Notes under the pieces: model-generated
Told to the model about the DNA's origin: nothing
What the model saw: only the letters and a program-made list of their open reading frames with translations
Database searches by the model: none
Part shown: piece by piece, positions 39,502-49,680 of the stretch
How positions within the stretch are numbered: position 1 is the first letter of the stretch
Layout of the letters: every line of letters starts with the position of its first letter
Origin: Spirometra erinaceieuropaei
Taxonomy: Eukaryota > Platyhelminthes > Cestoda > Diphyllobothriidea > Diphyllobothriidae
DNA length: 64,000 nt
Direction: 5' to 3'
Assembly: GCA_902702965.1 (NCBI GenBank)
Contig: CACRXP010000047.1
Coordinates: 408,903 to 472,902, forward strand
Made by a program: the position numbers and the translations under genes

Positions 39502-39830
39502 CATTACCGACAAAGAGAAGAGACACTGGAATGGCCATTTCTGGTTTATTGACCGTCCTCAGCCAGCCGTGCCCAACCCCGAGGTGTGGAACAGTTGGGG
39601 TTCGATCCCGTAACCTGTCGGCTAGAAGTCCAATGTCCCTAAACACTGAGCCAAGTGCCCGTTGTCCTGTCAGTTGCAGTCGGGAATATAAAATGGTAAG
39701 GGGGAGGTGCTCTCCGATCGTGTTACGGAATTCGCTTTTCCCCCTTGTGCCTTACGGGCTCTCTCTCTGTCGAGCCGAAACATCAGCCATGCAGCGGCGC
39801 ATGATGTAGGCAGAATGGTATTACCGACGA
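39502..39830 (-). repeat. SINE B full-length tRNA-derived copy (4a)
   Basis: Read on the minus strand it has a head of about 130 bases, a tRNA-like part at 39660-39588 (A-box-like TTGGCTCAGTG, B-box-like GGGATCGAACCCC) and a tail with CACACCTCGGGGTTGGGC-like sequence ending GTCGGTAATG. This order matches copies at 45.4 and 49.4 kb. The pol III boxes indicate a tRNA-derived SINE. Confidence 0.85.
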
Positions 39831-40045
39831 GTTCCAAGTGTCTTACACTTTGGGGTTGGGTATGACTGGCTGACGAGGGCTAATGAGCCAGCAGTGGCCA
39901 CCTCAATCTCTTTTGTCTTTGTCGGCAATGTCATTCTGTCTATATTACGCGCCGCCGTGCGGCTGCTGGTTCGGCTCTAGAGAGAGCCAAAAGGCACAGT
40001 GGGACGAGCGGGTCCCGTTACACGATCGATAAGCCTCTACCATTA
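39690..40045 (+). mobile_element. SINE B-related foldback element (inverted heads), copy 1
   Basis: Two heads in opposite orientation (39690-39825 minus, 39928-40045 plus) flank a tail that starts after TTACCGACGAGTTCCAAGTG. The arms are imperfect inverted repeats of about 120 bases with ends like CCTCTACCATTATA. The left arm is shared with the neighbouring full SINE on the minus strand. The same arrangement recurs at 49141-49475. Confidence 0.75.
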
Positions 40046-40289
40046 TATACACATACGTATTAGATATGAGACGACAGAGTCTGCGGGTAGATTGACACTG
40101 AATTGTTTAAAACTTGTTTGCGTTCATTCAGCCAACCAGCGGGAACCGGAAGCACGAACATGCGCATACATAGTTGACGCAGCTGATCCACAACTGGGGT
40201 CTACCAGATGGGTCATAAGTATTTCATCGGACCGAATTTCATCACGTCCTCGTCTCCTGCCATTCTCTATTATTACAAATTGTGTATTT

Positions 40290-40292
<3 letters not shown>

Positions 40293-40336
<44 letters not shown>
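40293..40336. repeat. (AT)n microsatellite
   Basis: About 22 AT units, directly beyond the 3' end of the Penelope-like fragment. Confidence 0.95.
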
Positions 40337-40338
<2 letters not shown>

Positions 40339-40394
40339 ATGTAGGCGAAAATGCTGACCCCAGGTGTTGAAATTGAAGAAGGTAGTAACGCGAG

Positions 40395-40870
40395 CTCTGG
40401 GGATGAGGATGTATTCGTCTGACGTTTCACACTCATACTCGAGCGCATCATCGGAGATACGAAATATGAGAAAATTACACGGTTCAAATAGGTCCCTCTC
40501 GCTCGCTCCTGATAGGGCCATCAATTTCTATCATCACTGGGCCTCCCTGGTGCGTAGGTTGTGTTTGACGGCCTCGTATAGTGCCGGTAGGTCGACACTG
40601 CGGTTGATGGAATTGGCGTCTGTTTGCCAGGCCTCGATTATTTCTCGCGCCAGTCGGTTTTTCGCTCGGCCGAGCACTTGGGCGCCGTCAAAGTTAAACC
40701 GATGGTCATTTTTCAGATTGTGCATGGCGACTTGTGAGCGTGCACCTTTCCGCATGACGACTAAAGTGTGCTCATGCATGCGCGTTTTAAGTCGTTTGTT
40801 TGTCATGCCGCAGTAGTTAGCGTGACAGTCTACGCAGTGACACCTGCTCATGGGCACTAGCGTAAATGCC
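40395..40870 (-). mobile_element. Penelope-like retroelement fragment: GIY-YIG endonuclease plus terminal repeat
   Basis: The minus-strand frame 40857-40534 has CHCVDCHANYCGMTNKRL, RMHEH and AREIIEAW, the arrangement of Penelope GIY-YIG endonuclease domains (NYCGMT in the GIY-YIG region, then the R...EH helix). The frame runs back to a TGA about nine codons before the first ATG, so the reverse transcriptase part is missing or lies behind mutations. Downstream, as expected for the 3' end, is a terminal repeat with a hammerhead-like motif. This supplies the autonomous lineage for the hammerhead elements in the window, though its repeat sequence is diverged from theirs. Confidence 0.8.
40408..40462 (-). 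ncRNA. Hammerhead-ribozyme-like motif 6
   Basis: Minus strand: CCGATGA (first U of the core changed to C), T, stem II GCGCTC/GAGTGT around GAGTAT, GAAACGTC. Stem II differs in sequence from the other copies but keeps pairing, a covariation-like pattern. Confidence 0.6.
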
Positions 40871-41179
40871 TTGTAACGGAATCACAGGTTTTTTTACCCA
40901 TTACTTGCAACTCTAAATTTTATTTACTTCGTGACCAGTACATGCGGCCTTTGATTGCAAGATTAAAGACGGTTTTTTCGTCTTGCCCGGAGGCCAGAGT
41001 TTGAAATCGAACGAATAGAGACAACCAAAGAGAGACCAGAATAAGCGTTTTGGAACTACTAGCTATATATGAAATCATGCATACGAGGTCGGGGGAGTTT
41101 TGGATGTAAAAAATAACTCATTTGCTATGCTAATAACTGCTTAATTAAAACGCAGAGTAAGACACTTCAATAGAAATCT

Positions 41180-41275
41180 CCCCTAAGGCAGGTGACCTTG
41201 CGTTAAATTCCAGAAGGGGTACCTACTGCCTTGCCTAAACCTAATCTCCCTGGGATTAAACGCAAGGCCACCTAT
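41180..41275. repeat. Repeat F as a small inverted repeat
   Basis: AAGGCAGGTGACCTTGCGTT AAATTCCAG (41187-41215) is the inverse of CTGGGATTAAACGCAAGGCC ACCT (41250-41273), making a hairpin with a loop of about 35 bases. Confidence 0.6.
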
Positions 41276-41329
41276 ATTAAGCTGTGATTCCTCTTTCCGT
41301 GTCTATTCAAACTAACAGCCCTGGCATTT

Positions 41330-41640
41330 ATTATAGATTTCCATAGATCGCTCGTTGATAGATTGGTCGCACACATCTATGTCGCTGATAACCGCGATGT
41401 TGGCGATTGGTATTATGATTACTCGTCAATTTGAGTAGCCAATATTTACACTGGGACACAGTCTCCACGCACGCACTCGCCACGTGACTAACTGCTCTGT
41501 CCATGCAAGGACTTAGTAATGAATACGACGGTGGAGGATGATTGCGCTAGCTGATGGACTGGGAGTCGGAAAACCGTGGCTCAAGCAGCCCGCGGCTCGC
41601 GCAGTCGTCAACTCGCACAAGGATTGTGGATTTGCCGCAG
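41330..41640 (+). repeat. Family C copy (no hammerhead kept)
   Basis: ACGTGACTAACTGCTCTGTC, GCTGATGGACTGGGAGTCGG, CAGCCCGCGGCTCGCGCAGT and ACTCGCACAAGGATTGTGG match the body of the 13.4 kb element in order and spacing. Confidence 0.6.
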
Positions 41641-42589
41641 CTGAAGCTGTGAACTGGTCTCGTTGAATGAGCCTTGCCCTGAGAGTTTGCACCGCCTCAT
41701 TTCTGTGCTGATGCTTGCCAACTCATCTGCACTCAGAATATGCTGCCTGCCCCTCTGGCGTAATTGCTTTGCTCGGACATGGCCAGTCAAAATGCGTTGG
41801 GGTCCGTAGGAAATACAATAAAAGGGAGGAATTTTATTTTGCAGATTTGTAAATATATGAAGGTCTTGCGGATGGATTTTAAGGGATTTCTGTTTAATAG
41901 GAGAAGACGCTTAGCTCGAGAAGCAGACGACATGACATTGGAACTGGTCTTTAGAACGATCAACCAGAGAATATCGAGGAGTTTTGGAAGTTTCCTTCTA
42001 ACAAAATTACCGACCACATTGATTTCATTCATCCTAAACTTTGCAGGATTAAATAGTGCACTAGTAGTATTCTTTCTGGTATGGAGAACATTGAGTTCGA
42101 CCAGACAAGTAGCTGTCTAAAAGGTTATATTGCTTATTTAAAAGCACTGCTAAATTCATGCGCATGACTTTGCATTGGAAGTAGACGAGATTCGCCCGTT
42201 TGTTTTAAAAAGGTTATTTTTCTGCAAATTGGGCGTCGAATCGGGTTTTTAAGTGCACCTGAGCATTAGTACGAAAATCTAACTGTGTAGGGGAATATGA
42301 TACATCGTGTGCGCTATTTAAAGTGATAAAGCAGGTTTTACTTAAGGTAAGCAGTGTTTAAAGGGGTGAAGAGTGAGAGTTTATTAGAATTCCTGGGGAT
42401 GTGGGGGGAAAACTGGATAACAATGAAGGTGGATTGTCAACATTTAGAATTAGTTGCTGATCATCAGGATCAATAGGATGTTTTGTTTGCGAAGGAGGAG
42501 GAAATTCTGCACTCCACCTGAGACTTGCTCAGGATGGTAAAATGCTTGGTTCCTTTAAGGTATTGAACTATGCCTTGGGGGTCCACTTG

Positions 42590-43005
42590 ATGCGATTATT
42601 GCCTGACAGTCCGAATACGAGTAGTTAATTGTCGGACTTTTCTTAACTTTGTCGATTCTCGGCGTGATATTTACTCAGAAATTTGACTAACTCTCATTGG
42701 AACTGTTGGTCGCCTGCGCCGCCACCGCGTGGCTAATTACTTTGCCCAGCTCGGCGGGAGTTCATTGCGTTTGTTATACGACTACAAGTCAAAGAACCAT
42801 GACGCAAACAGCTCGCGGCGCACGTGGCAAAAATTTTCATCAAATCAACCTGAAGACGTGATCGTTCCACATCGGATGAGTGGCAAAATGGGAGCTTGTG
42901 TCCGTTATTTTTCCTGCGTCATAAATATTGCAATCAATCGCCCTTGTATACGACGGCCTCTGATGACCTATACGAGTAAGAATCCGAAAAGTCGGGCAAA
43001 TATAC
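42590..43005 (+). mobile_element. Family C (Penelope-terminal) copy with degenerate hammerhead motif 7
   Basis: CGTGGCTAATTACTTTGCC at about 42728 matches the middle of the 13.4-14.05 kb element, and GCTCGCGGCGCACGTGG matches its later part. At 42960-42966 CTGATGA is followed by AATCCGAAAAGTC, so the GAAAC part has a base change and stem II is weakened. Confidence 0.6.
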
Positions 43006-43620
43006 TTTTTGTTTTAGCGTTCACATGTTCTTCTTTTGAAGATCTTTAGACTTTCTGCATGGTAAAATCAAATCTACGTTTCACTGATCAAAAGAGGAAT
43101 GAAGTGTTCAACCTCCACGCATTGTTGAGCGGGAAGAGGAGAAACTTCTCCATCAGAGCATGAACCAAGGAGGAAAAACGTGATCAGCATTGAGGGGAAA
43201 AATTAGTAACATTTCACAATGCATTCTGAAAACGTTTTTTAGCAGTAATGAGTTTAGTATAGAGAGCTCGCACCTTTGTTTTACCAAAACTTTTGTGAGG
43301 GCCAGCTTCAGGTTTCAAATTAGAAAAAGTGATGCGCTTCTATTTGAATTCCGTTACAACCCTGATTCACCTTTATCATGTAGCAGAATACCGGAACGTA
43401 TTTTTTGAAAATTACAATATTGTACATATACGCTACTGAAAGACAAGTTTTAACTAAATCACCTTCTGAAGAGAGTTTAAGGATAAGGCTTCATATGGTG
43501 AAAGTCGTGTTGATTTACTAAACGTTACAGTGTTCAACGCAGACCGTGCAACTTTCAAATTCATGCATACCGGTGAGTAAAGAAACTTGTCAGATTCCCT
43601 TTTGCAGATATAAATGTAAA

Positions 43621-43816
43621 ATGCAGGAGGGACACTCACCGATCGCGGTACGAAACTCACTCGTCCCGTTGTGCCTTGGAGCGCTGACTTGAACGCGCCT
43701 GCAGCCGCACGGCCCCAGGTGTTGCACACCTCGGGGCTGGCTATGGCTGGCTGACTGACGACGGTTAATAAGCCAGAAATGGTCATTTGAGTCTCTTTTG
43801 TCTTTGTCGGTAATAG
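43621..43816 (+). repeat. SINE B copy 5, inverted head joined to plus tail
   Basis: A minus-strand head (CACTCACCGATCGCGG ... CAGCCGCACGG) runs straight into a plus-strand tail (CACACCTCGGGGCTGGCTAT ... TTTGTCGGTAATAG) with no tRNA-like part. Confidence 0.8.
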
Positions 43817-44219
43817 TACTGTGATCGGACATGTTTCATGAGGTTTCTTGGGAATTTCGAATACGGGCGGGTCTCCAACAGCCGCTCGGATTGTTTGTTC
43901 AAGGTTGTCTCCTCTAGCGCTCTGGCTTAAAAACCTAAGCACAAGGCAGCGGTGGCAAGTAAACTTATTTAATGGCGGTTTACGGTCGCCATGTCACCAT
44001 GCCGTCATTGGGTTTGGCGGCATTTTATAAGGCTTTCAGCGTGCCAGACTTCAGCCCACCGCACCCTGGTAGCAATGTCGCTGCTGGTCCGCGACTGCAT
44101 ATTCGTCAGACCTGGGTCTGCTTATTTCGCAGCTAACCTTCACTGATGGTCATCCCACTATCCGCCACCTGTGGACGCGCCGGGTAGCCAGCAGCTAGGC
44201 TAACGGGCAACCCGTCTTC

Positions 44220-45352
44220 CCGGCCGTCTGCTTCGTTGACTTTGCCGCAGCGTTCGATTCCGTTAACCGTGAGTCCCTGTGGCGGATAATGGCGCTAGAT
44301 GGTGTACCGGCAAAAATCATCGCCATGATCAAGGCCTACTATCGCTGCACTACTGCGAGAGTCCTGGTCCGTAACAATCTTTCCCAACCGTTCGGTATTC
44401 GGGGTTATATCCTGTCGCCCATACTGTTCAACTACGCTATTGACTGGATCCTCGGGAGGGCCCTACACGACAATGACGGCGTTGAATTTGCACCCCGATA
44501 TCGACTGACTGTCTGGACTATGCCGATGATATCGCCTTACTTGCTTCAAGTTTTGGTGATCTGTAGTCTATGGTGTCACGAGTGAACGAGGTCGCTAAAT
44601 CAGTCGGTTTGTCCATAAACGCTGGGAAGACCAAAGTATTCTCAAGCTGCATCCCTGATCAGGAGAAGGCACCCCTGGGGATTGATGGCTGTCAGCTTGA
44701 AGAAGTGGACAGTTTTAAATACCTCGGGGCGAGGCTGCTGCCTAATGGACAAAGTAAGGACGACATTGTCTCCCGAATCGATGCTGCCCGCTGGGTTTTC
44801 TCAAACCTTCGGAAATGCCTGTGGAACTGACGTGACCTGTCCATCGCCACTAAGATTCGCGTGTACCGTGCATCTGTCCGGTCTGTCCTTCTCTACGGTT
44901 GTGAATGCTGGGCTTTGCGCGTGGAGGATGAGCGAAAACTGGAGCTGTTTGACCACCACTGCTTGAGGATCATCCTTCGAGTGAAGTTAACCGACTTCGT
45001 CTCAAATGAGACAGTCCGCGCTCGCTGCGACAACATCGCAAGGATAACTCAGGCCATCCAAGAAAGACGACTGAGGTGGTTCGGGCATGTTCTTCGTCGT
45101 CCACCTCAGGAGCTCAGTGTTACTGCCCTCGATCCGGCACCGTTGCCCCATTGGAGGCGTCGAAGAGGGGGTCACTTCGAAACCTGGCTCTACACTGTCC
45201 GTCAAGACATGGAGGTGGTTCTTGGACCTTCGGTATTCGGTCTCCGTCGTTGGTGAAGGGAATGGGTTGAGCTGTCTAGATCTGCTGCCGCGGATCGTCA
45301 CGCGTGGAGAGGTACAGTTCTGGACATCATCGAGGCCGGCTAGATCGGGCAT
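44220..45352 (+). pseudogene. RTE-like non-LTR retrotransposon reverse transcriptase, 5'-truncated and frameshifted
   Basis: Starts within the RT domain: VCFVDFAAAFDSVNRESLW, then VRNNLSQPFGIRGYILS (eroded from the usual G-RQG-LSP block) and PILFNYAIDWIL. YADDIALLAS (about 44519-44550) lies in a different frame from the block before it, showing a frameshift. A second frame continues with VGLSINAGKTKVF and DSFKYLGARLLPNG to an in-frame TGA at about 44828, then VLLYGCECWALR, HHCLRIILRVK and RLRWFGHVLRRP to 45256. RT would copy the element RNA into a nicked target. The clade assignment rests on the C-terminal RLRWFGHVLRRP and overall layout. It is not functional as read. Confidence 0.85.
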
Positions 45353-45386
45353 GATCGCAGCCGTATCAAGTACAAGTAAGTTGTCG

Positions 45387-45678
45387 GTGATACCATTCTG
45401 CCTATATTATGCGCCATCGTGCGGCCGCTGGCGGGCTCGAGGTTCAACGTGACTAGTGAGATCCGTGACACGATCGGTGAGCACTCTTTTATATACTCAA
45501 TCGCACCCGACAGGACAACGAGCCCGTGGCTCAGTGGTTAGGGGTGTTGTTCTTCTAACCATTAGGTCGCGGAATCGAGCCCCAGGTGTTCCACACATCG
45601 GGGTTAGGTATGACTGGCTGACGACGGCTCGTAAGCCAGAAATGGCCATTCCAGTCTCCTCTTCCTCTGTCGGTAATG
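45387..45678 (+). repeat. SINE B full-length tRNA-derived copy (6)
   Basis: Head from GGTGATACCATTCTGCC, tRNA-like part at about 45520-45593 (GTGGCTCAGTGGTTAGGG and GGAATCGAGCCCC), then a tail ending CTGTCGGTAATG. It lies about 35 bases after the last recognisable codons of the RTE-like element. Confidence 0.88.
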
Positions 45679-46339
45679 CTAGTCAGCCCAGATATAAACA
45701 TGTATATTAACAATATCTCAAATTATTTGGGAACGAACCAGCGTTTATTATGCTAATTTTGCAAGCTAGTTTTTCATCTCGTGGTCAAACGCATGGATGG
45801 TGTGCAAAAACAGGCATTTAAAAGTCCCTGACAAGCGATACAACGACCAGCCAAGGTCCGCGCCAATACGCATCTAATGTACCTCGGCATTCTGTTGAAC
45901 GCGCCTACGTTCGTCTTTATGTGTTGTCGAGACGTTTGCCTGTGGTATCCAAATCGATATACTCACTGATGTACGCCTCATGCAAGTGTATTTCCTCTAC
46001 GAATTGACGGCCTTTCCTTATTGGGCAGGCTCTAGGAATGCGAGTTTTCACCCACGCACCTGTTTGCCTGCTGTTCAGTATGGACATGGTCACTTAGGGT
46101 AGATGGTTTCAACTCCTCACGGCAAGTTGCTATTTACTTAAACTGATAAAGGCAGTTTTCAAAATTTGTAGCCAACAGACTGCATCTTGACAAGCACGTG
46201 CGATTTTGTAGACAATAACCGTTCTATTGAAGTAGTCATCCCTGTCCTTAAGCTGTACAATCTGTGTTCATAAAGCAGTTGTGGATTTGTGGATTAACTG
46301 TACCTGCTGTATCAGCTCAGATATACTTTTCACTCATGG

Positions 46340-46960
46340 ACGACTTTGTCGAGATGGAGTGGTCGACAACACGAAGGTTCCAAATCAGAAGTCCGGGAGG
46401 GCAGATGGGCTGGACAACCTTTACTGACGTGTAAGAGCGCACAAGAGGCTCTGCGAGCAGTTGCCACAAACTGTCTCTTCAGGCACGTTTCGTCGCCAGT
46501 CCTGTCATCCGTTTTTATTGTTTGCCCAGACGCGAAGTGTGGCGACTGCGACCAGTCGATGAAACACCGATCGGTATCGCGGCTTCGCAAGCTGGAGATC
46601 GAGTTTGGTAGACGAAGGCAACGAGGGTTAGCGATGGCGACGCTGATTTCGTAAGCAGACTGCCACACTGCCCCACCTCCCCCCCCCCCTCCCGGCCAAA
46701 CCGAAGGCGGCGTGCAGCGACACCGGTGGAGTGTTTCATGTCTAAAAAACATGAGTAACCAAGCGGTCAGAAAAATAATAAAAAAAATAAATATGGCGTT
46801 CACTGCGTGCGATATATGCAGAAGACACAGGGGGAAAGAGCGATTGCTTCCTGCGGCTAGTATTGGGTGTTGATGAAGGGGGCGGCAGACGTGGGGACGA
46901 GGTGATTCACGGGACGGAGTAATGGAGTCAGCGATGGCGACACTAATCTCGGTCGCGCGA
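46340..46960. other. GC-rich stretch with repeated words, probably a repeat
   Basis: TAGCGATGGCGACGCTGATTTCG at 46630 recurs as TCAGCGATGGCGACACTAATCTCG at 46931. A run of C lies near 46680. Open frames on both strands (for example 46330-46803 minus) look like products of base composition and are not called as genes. Confidence 0.4.
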
Positions 46961-47589
46961 CGATTTCTGACGTCTAGGTCACCGCCGGGTTTGAACCACC
47001 TTTCTTTTGAACCCTTTATGCCTTCTGCATTGACGTAAAAAGTGCTTACTGCAGGGTGAAACGCTCCACTAGGAATGGAAGTAGGCTACATTTCGTGGCC
47101 GTTTATTGAGGTTTGCTTAGGAAAGGTCAAAAATGAATTTGCATCCCATGGTTTGTTTGTTTTTTTATTTGTTTTTTTGGGTAAACTTTAGGAAAAGCCC
47201 TATTTAGTTCGAAATATACCGTACTGTACCTACAGTGCTTCTGTCTCCCAGTCATTAGAAATTCATTTCAGGAAAGTAAGATGGCCGGCTCGGCATGACT
47301 TCCCAAACAAAAGGGCCATCTTGAAGGAGGGTATGTAGTTCCTATTCGTCTAATTGCATTACCTTTTGGAGGATTCTGTGATATCTGGTACTGTAGGGAG
47401 ACCGTGGTACTCTGTAATACTCGGCCGATTTCAATGCAGAGATATGTCTATGTTTAATATTTCAAATGTCAAGGAACAGTTCATTTACTTACTAAATTGG
47501 AAATAGTTCACAAAAATTTTGGACGTAAAGAATGTGATAAAGTTTACTTGAGGGATTCTACCTCCCCATTGGAAGCTTAGCTTGAGGGT

Positions 47590-48140
47590 TGTCTTTTAAC
47601 AGTCTGAAATTCTTCCTCTAAGATTAATCTCACTGACGGCGAATGCTATCAGTTTATTTGGGTAGATATCGGTCCTTCCACAACCATTCCATTGGGTGGG
47701 AAGAGTTTGTTGAGTAAATTCGCTGAATTTGTTGATTGTTGCCATTCTTCCTGAGTCCGCGACCGTTATTTGCTCCCAGAGGATTTGGGGTATATGTTTG
47801 GAGAATTTCAATGTGCTGTCTTCTGCGGCTGTGACCTAATTTATTCCTATTTCAATGGCTAATTCACAAATTTCTCCAAGTCCTCCATTTGCTGGCTAAT
47901 ACGTAACCAAATTATGGAGCAAGAGTCTCCCCTGGTTTTGCCACTCTCCTTAATTTGGGATGATCCATGTTTGTCTTTTTACGCGGAGGTTTATTTTCTG
48001 TTAGGCCACCTTAGATGGTAGTTGTGGTGGGGTATAGTTCTGATTTCTTTTGCAGGGGAAGTTGTTGGAAGGAATGAACTGCTGCCTAATGACTTGATAT
48101 GCCCGTCCATTGAGCTCTAGTCCACTCTGTGAGGACTTAT
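47590..48140 (-). pseudogene. Possible decayed coding sequence, unknown
   Basis: One minus-strand frame stays mostly open for about 180 codons with stops only TAA or TAG, including SGLELNGRAYQVIRQQFIPS and TLKFSKHIPQILWEQITVAD and GCGRTDIYPNKLIAFAVSEI. The number of stops is lower than chance but not strikingly so. I recognise no family. Confidence 0.2.
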
Positions 48141-48877
48141 GCGGGCGTGACTATCCTTTTGCTTTTTTTCGATGTTTATTGGGACAAACATATCATTTAC
48201 ATGTGGCCATTTCCAAAGTTGATACTGTCCTAAAACTCTTCGTAGACCAAATATAATTGATAAGACTAATAGCTGGGTTGATTCAGTTTAGTCGACTATT
48301 TGTGTCGACGTGCCAAACGTTGAGGTGCATAAATATTTGTCTTTCTTCGATGCCTTGTATACTCAGTCGGGTTTATTTCAGAGCGATTAAGAGCGCCTTT
48401 AGTTGTTTTTACTTGGTTTTCCCTTTTGATATTCATTACTGTACAATCCTGTGGGGAGAAGATATTGCTAACATGTATACACTCGTAGATCTGGGTTTTC
48501 ATTCTAACAAGGTATGCATCCTTGAGGAAAGATTGACCTGCGACTTCAATACTACTTTGTTCAAGTTAAACGTGGGCGTATGTCAAGCATTCTCCATCTT
48601 GTTTATTTTAGCTATCCTGTCGACATAAATTTCACATTGCTGGAAACAACGGTGCCTTCGGCATCAAGTCGTTCACAAATGCTTTTGCGGATGATATAGG
48701 ATCACCTCTGAATTACGTGAGTCTGGTAGTTATCTGGTGGATTCTAGATGCATTATTTAGGAAATCCTGCTTGAACAGCCAGTCTACTGTTTCAGATTTC
48801 GTGGATTCTAGACGTTGTAGTAGGTTGGGCCGGTAAACTTGATCCAAATATGATTAAACTCGCGTCGTCCGGTGGGG

Positions 48878-48962
48878 CCTTGTAGCTCAGATGATCAGAG
48901 GGTTAACTTTACTAAAGCCTCTCCTTACTGTTGTGGGCTCGAAACCCACCGAGGCACCGAGG
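48878..48962 (+). repeat. tRNA-like sequence (pseudo-tRNA or SINE head)
   Basis: TAGCTCAGATGATCAGAGG is A-box-like. GTGGGCTCGAAACCCAC forms a perfect 5-bp T stem with a 7-base loop. The acceptor strands GGCCTTG and CGAGGCA pair at six of seven positions, counting one wobble. The anticodon arm is poor, so I call it tRNA-like and not a functional tRNA. Confidence 0.5.
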
Positions 48963-49140
48963 TTTTAAAAGTTGGGTCACAGTGAGATATAGGTATAGTA
49001 AAGTTGAGCAAAAGTCCTAAGTGGCGCTAACTTCCTGACTTTAGGTAATGCAGAAAGGTGAGATATGTCATTGGTAAAAGGTCGAGTTTCTATAGTATCC
49101 TGGTTAAATGATGGAATTTGAATGAACGGAGAAATGTATA

Positions 49141-49475
49141 ATGGTAGGGGGCGCTCACCGATCGTTCTTACGGAACTCATTCGTTCCGTTGTGCCTTATG
49201 GACTCTCTCTCGAGCACAACCAGCAGCCGCGCAGCGGCGCATGATATAAGCGGAATGATATTACCGACAAAGACAAGGGAGATTGAGGAGGCCACCGCTG
49301 GCTCATTAGCCATCGTCAGCCAGTCATATCCAACCCCAAGGTGTAAAACACTTGGAACTTGTCGGTAATACCATTCTGCCTTTATCATGCGCCGCTGTGA
49401 GGCTGCTGGTTGAGCTCGAGAGAGAGAGTCCATAAGGCACAACGGAACGAGTGAGTTCCGTAAGGACGATCGGTG
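49141..49475 (-). mobile_element. SINE B-related foldback element, copy 2
   Basis: Inverted head arms at 49141-49262 and 49362-49475 enclose a reversed tail. On the minus strand the junction reads TTACCGACAAGTTCCAAGTG, nearly identical to the 39.8 kb copy, so this is a recurrent structure rather than a one-off inversion. The right arm also serves as the head of the SINE at 49362-49680. Confidence 0.75.
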
Positions 49476-49680
49476 GGCGCCCCTAAGATTTTATATTCCC
49501 GATCAAAAACCGACAGGGCAACGGGCTCGTGACTCAGTGGTTAGAGGCGTGGCCTTCTAACAAACAGGTCGTGAGTTCGAGCCTCGGTTGTTGCACACTT
49601 CGGGGTTGGGTATGACTGGCTGACGACGGCTAATAAGCCAGAAATGGTCATCCCAGTCTCCCTTGTCTTTGTCGGTAATA
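49362..49680 (+). repeat. SINE B full-length tRNA-derived copy (7)
   Basis: Head (ATTCTGCCTTTATCATGCGC...), tRNA-like part at about 49522-49595 with GACTCAGTGGTTAGAGG (A-box-like) and GAGTTCGAGCCTC (B-box-like), then a tail ending TTGTCTTTGTCGGTAATA. This is one of the best preserved copies in the window. Confidence 0.88.

Noticed and set aside
40242..40524. Open frames with Tyr-Ile runs
   Set aside because: They read through the (AT)n microsatellite.
43454..43942. 162-codon minus-strand open frame
   Set aside because: It runs through SINE B copy 5 in antisense.
46330..46803. 157-codon minus-strand frame with a Gly run and hydrophobic start
   Set aside because: The Gly run comes from a poly-C tract and the rest has repeat-like words; no domain.
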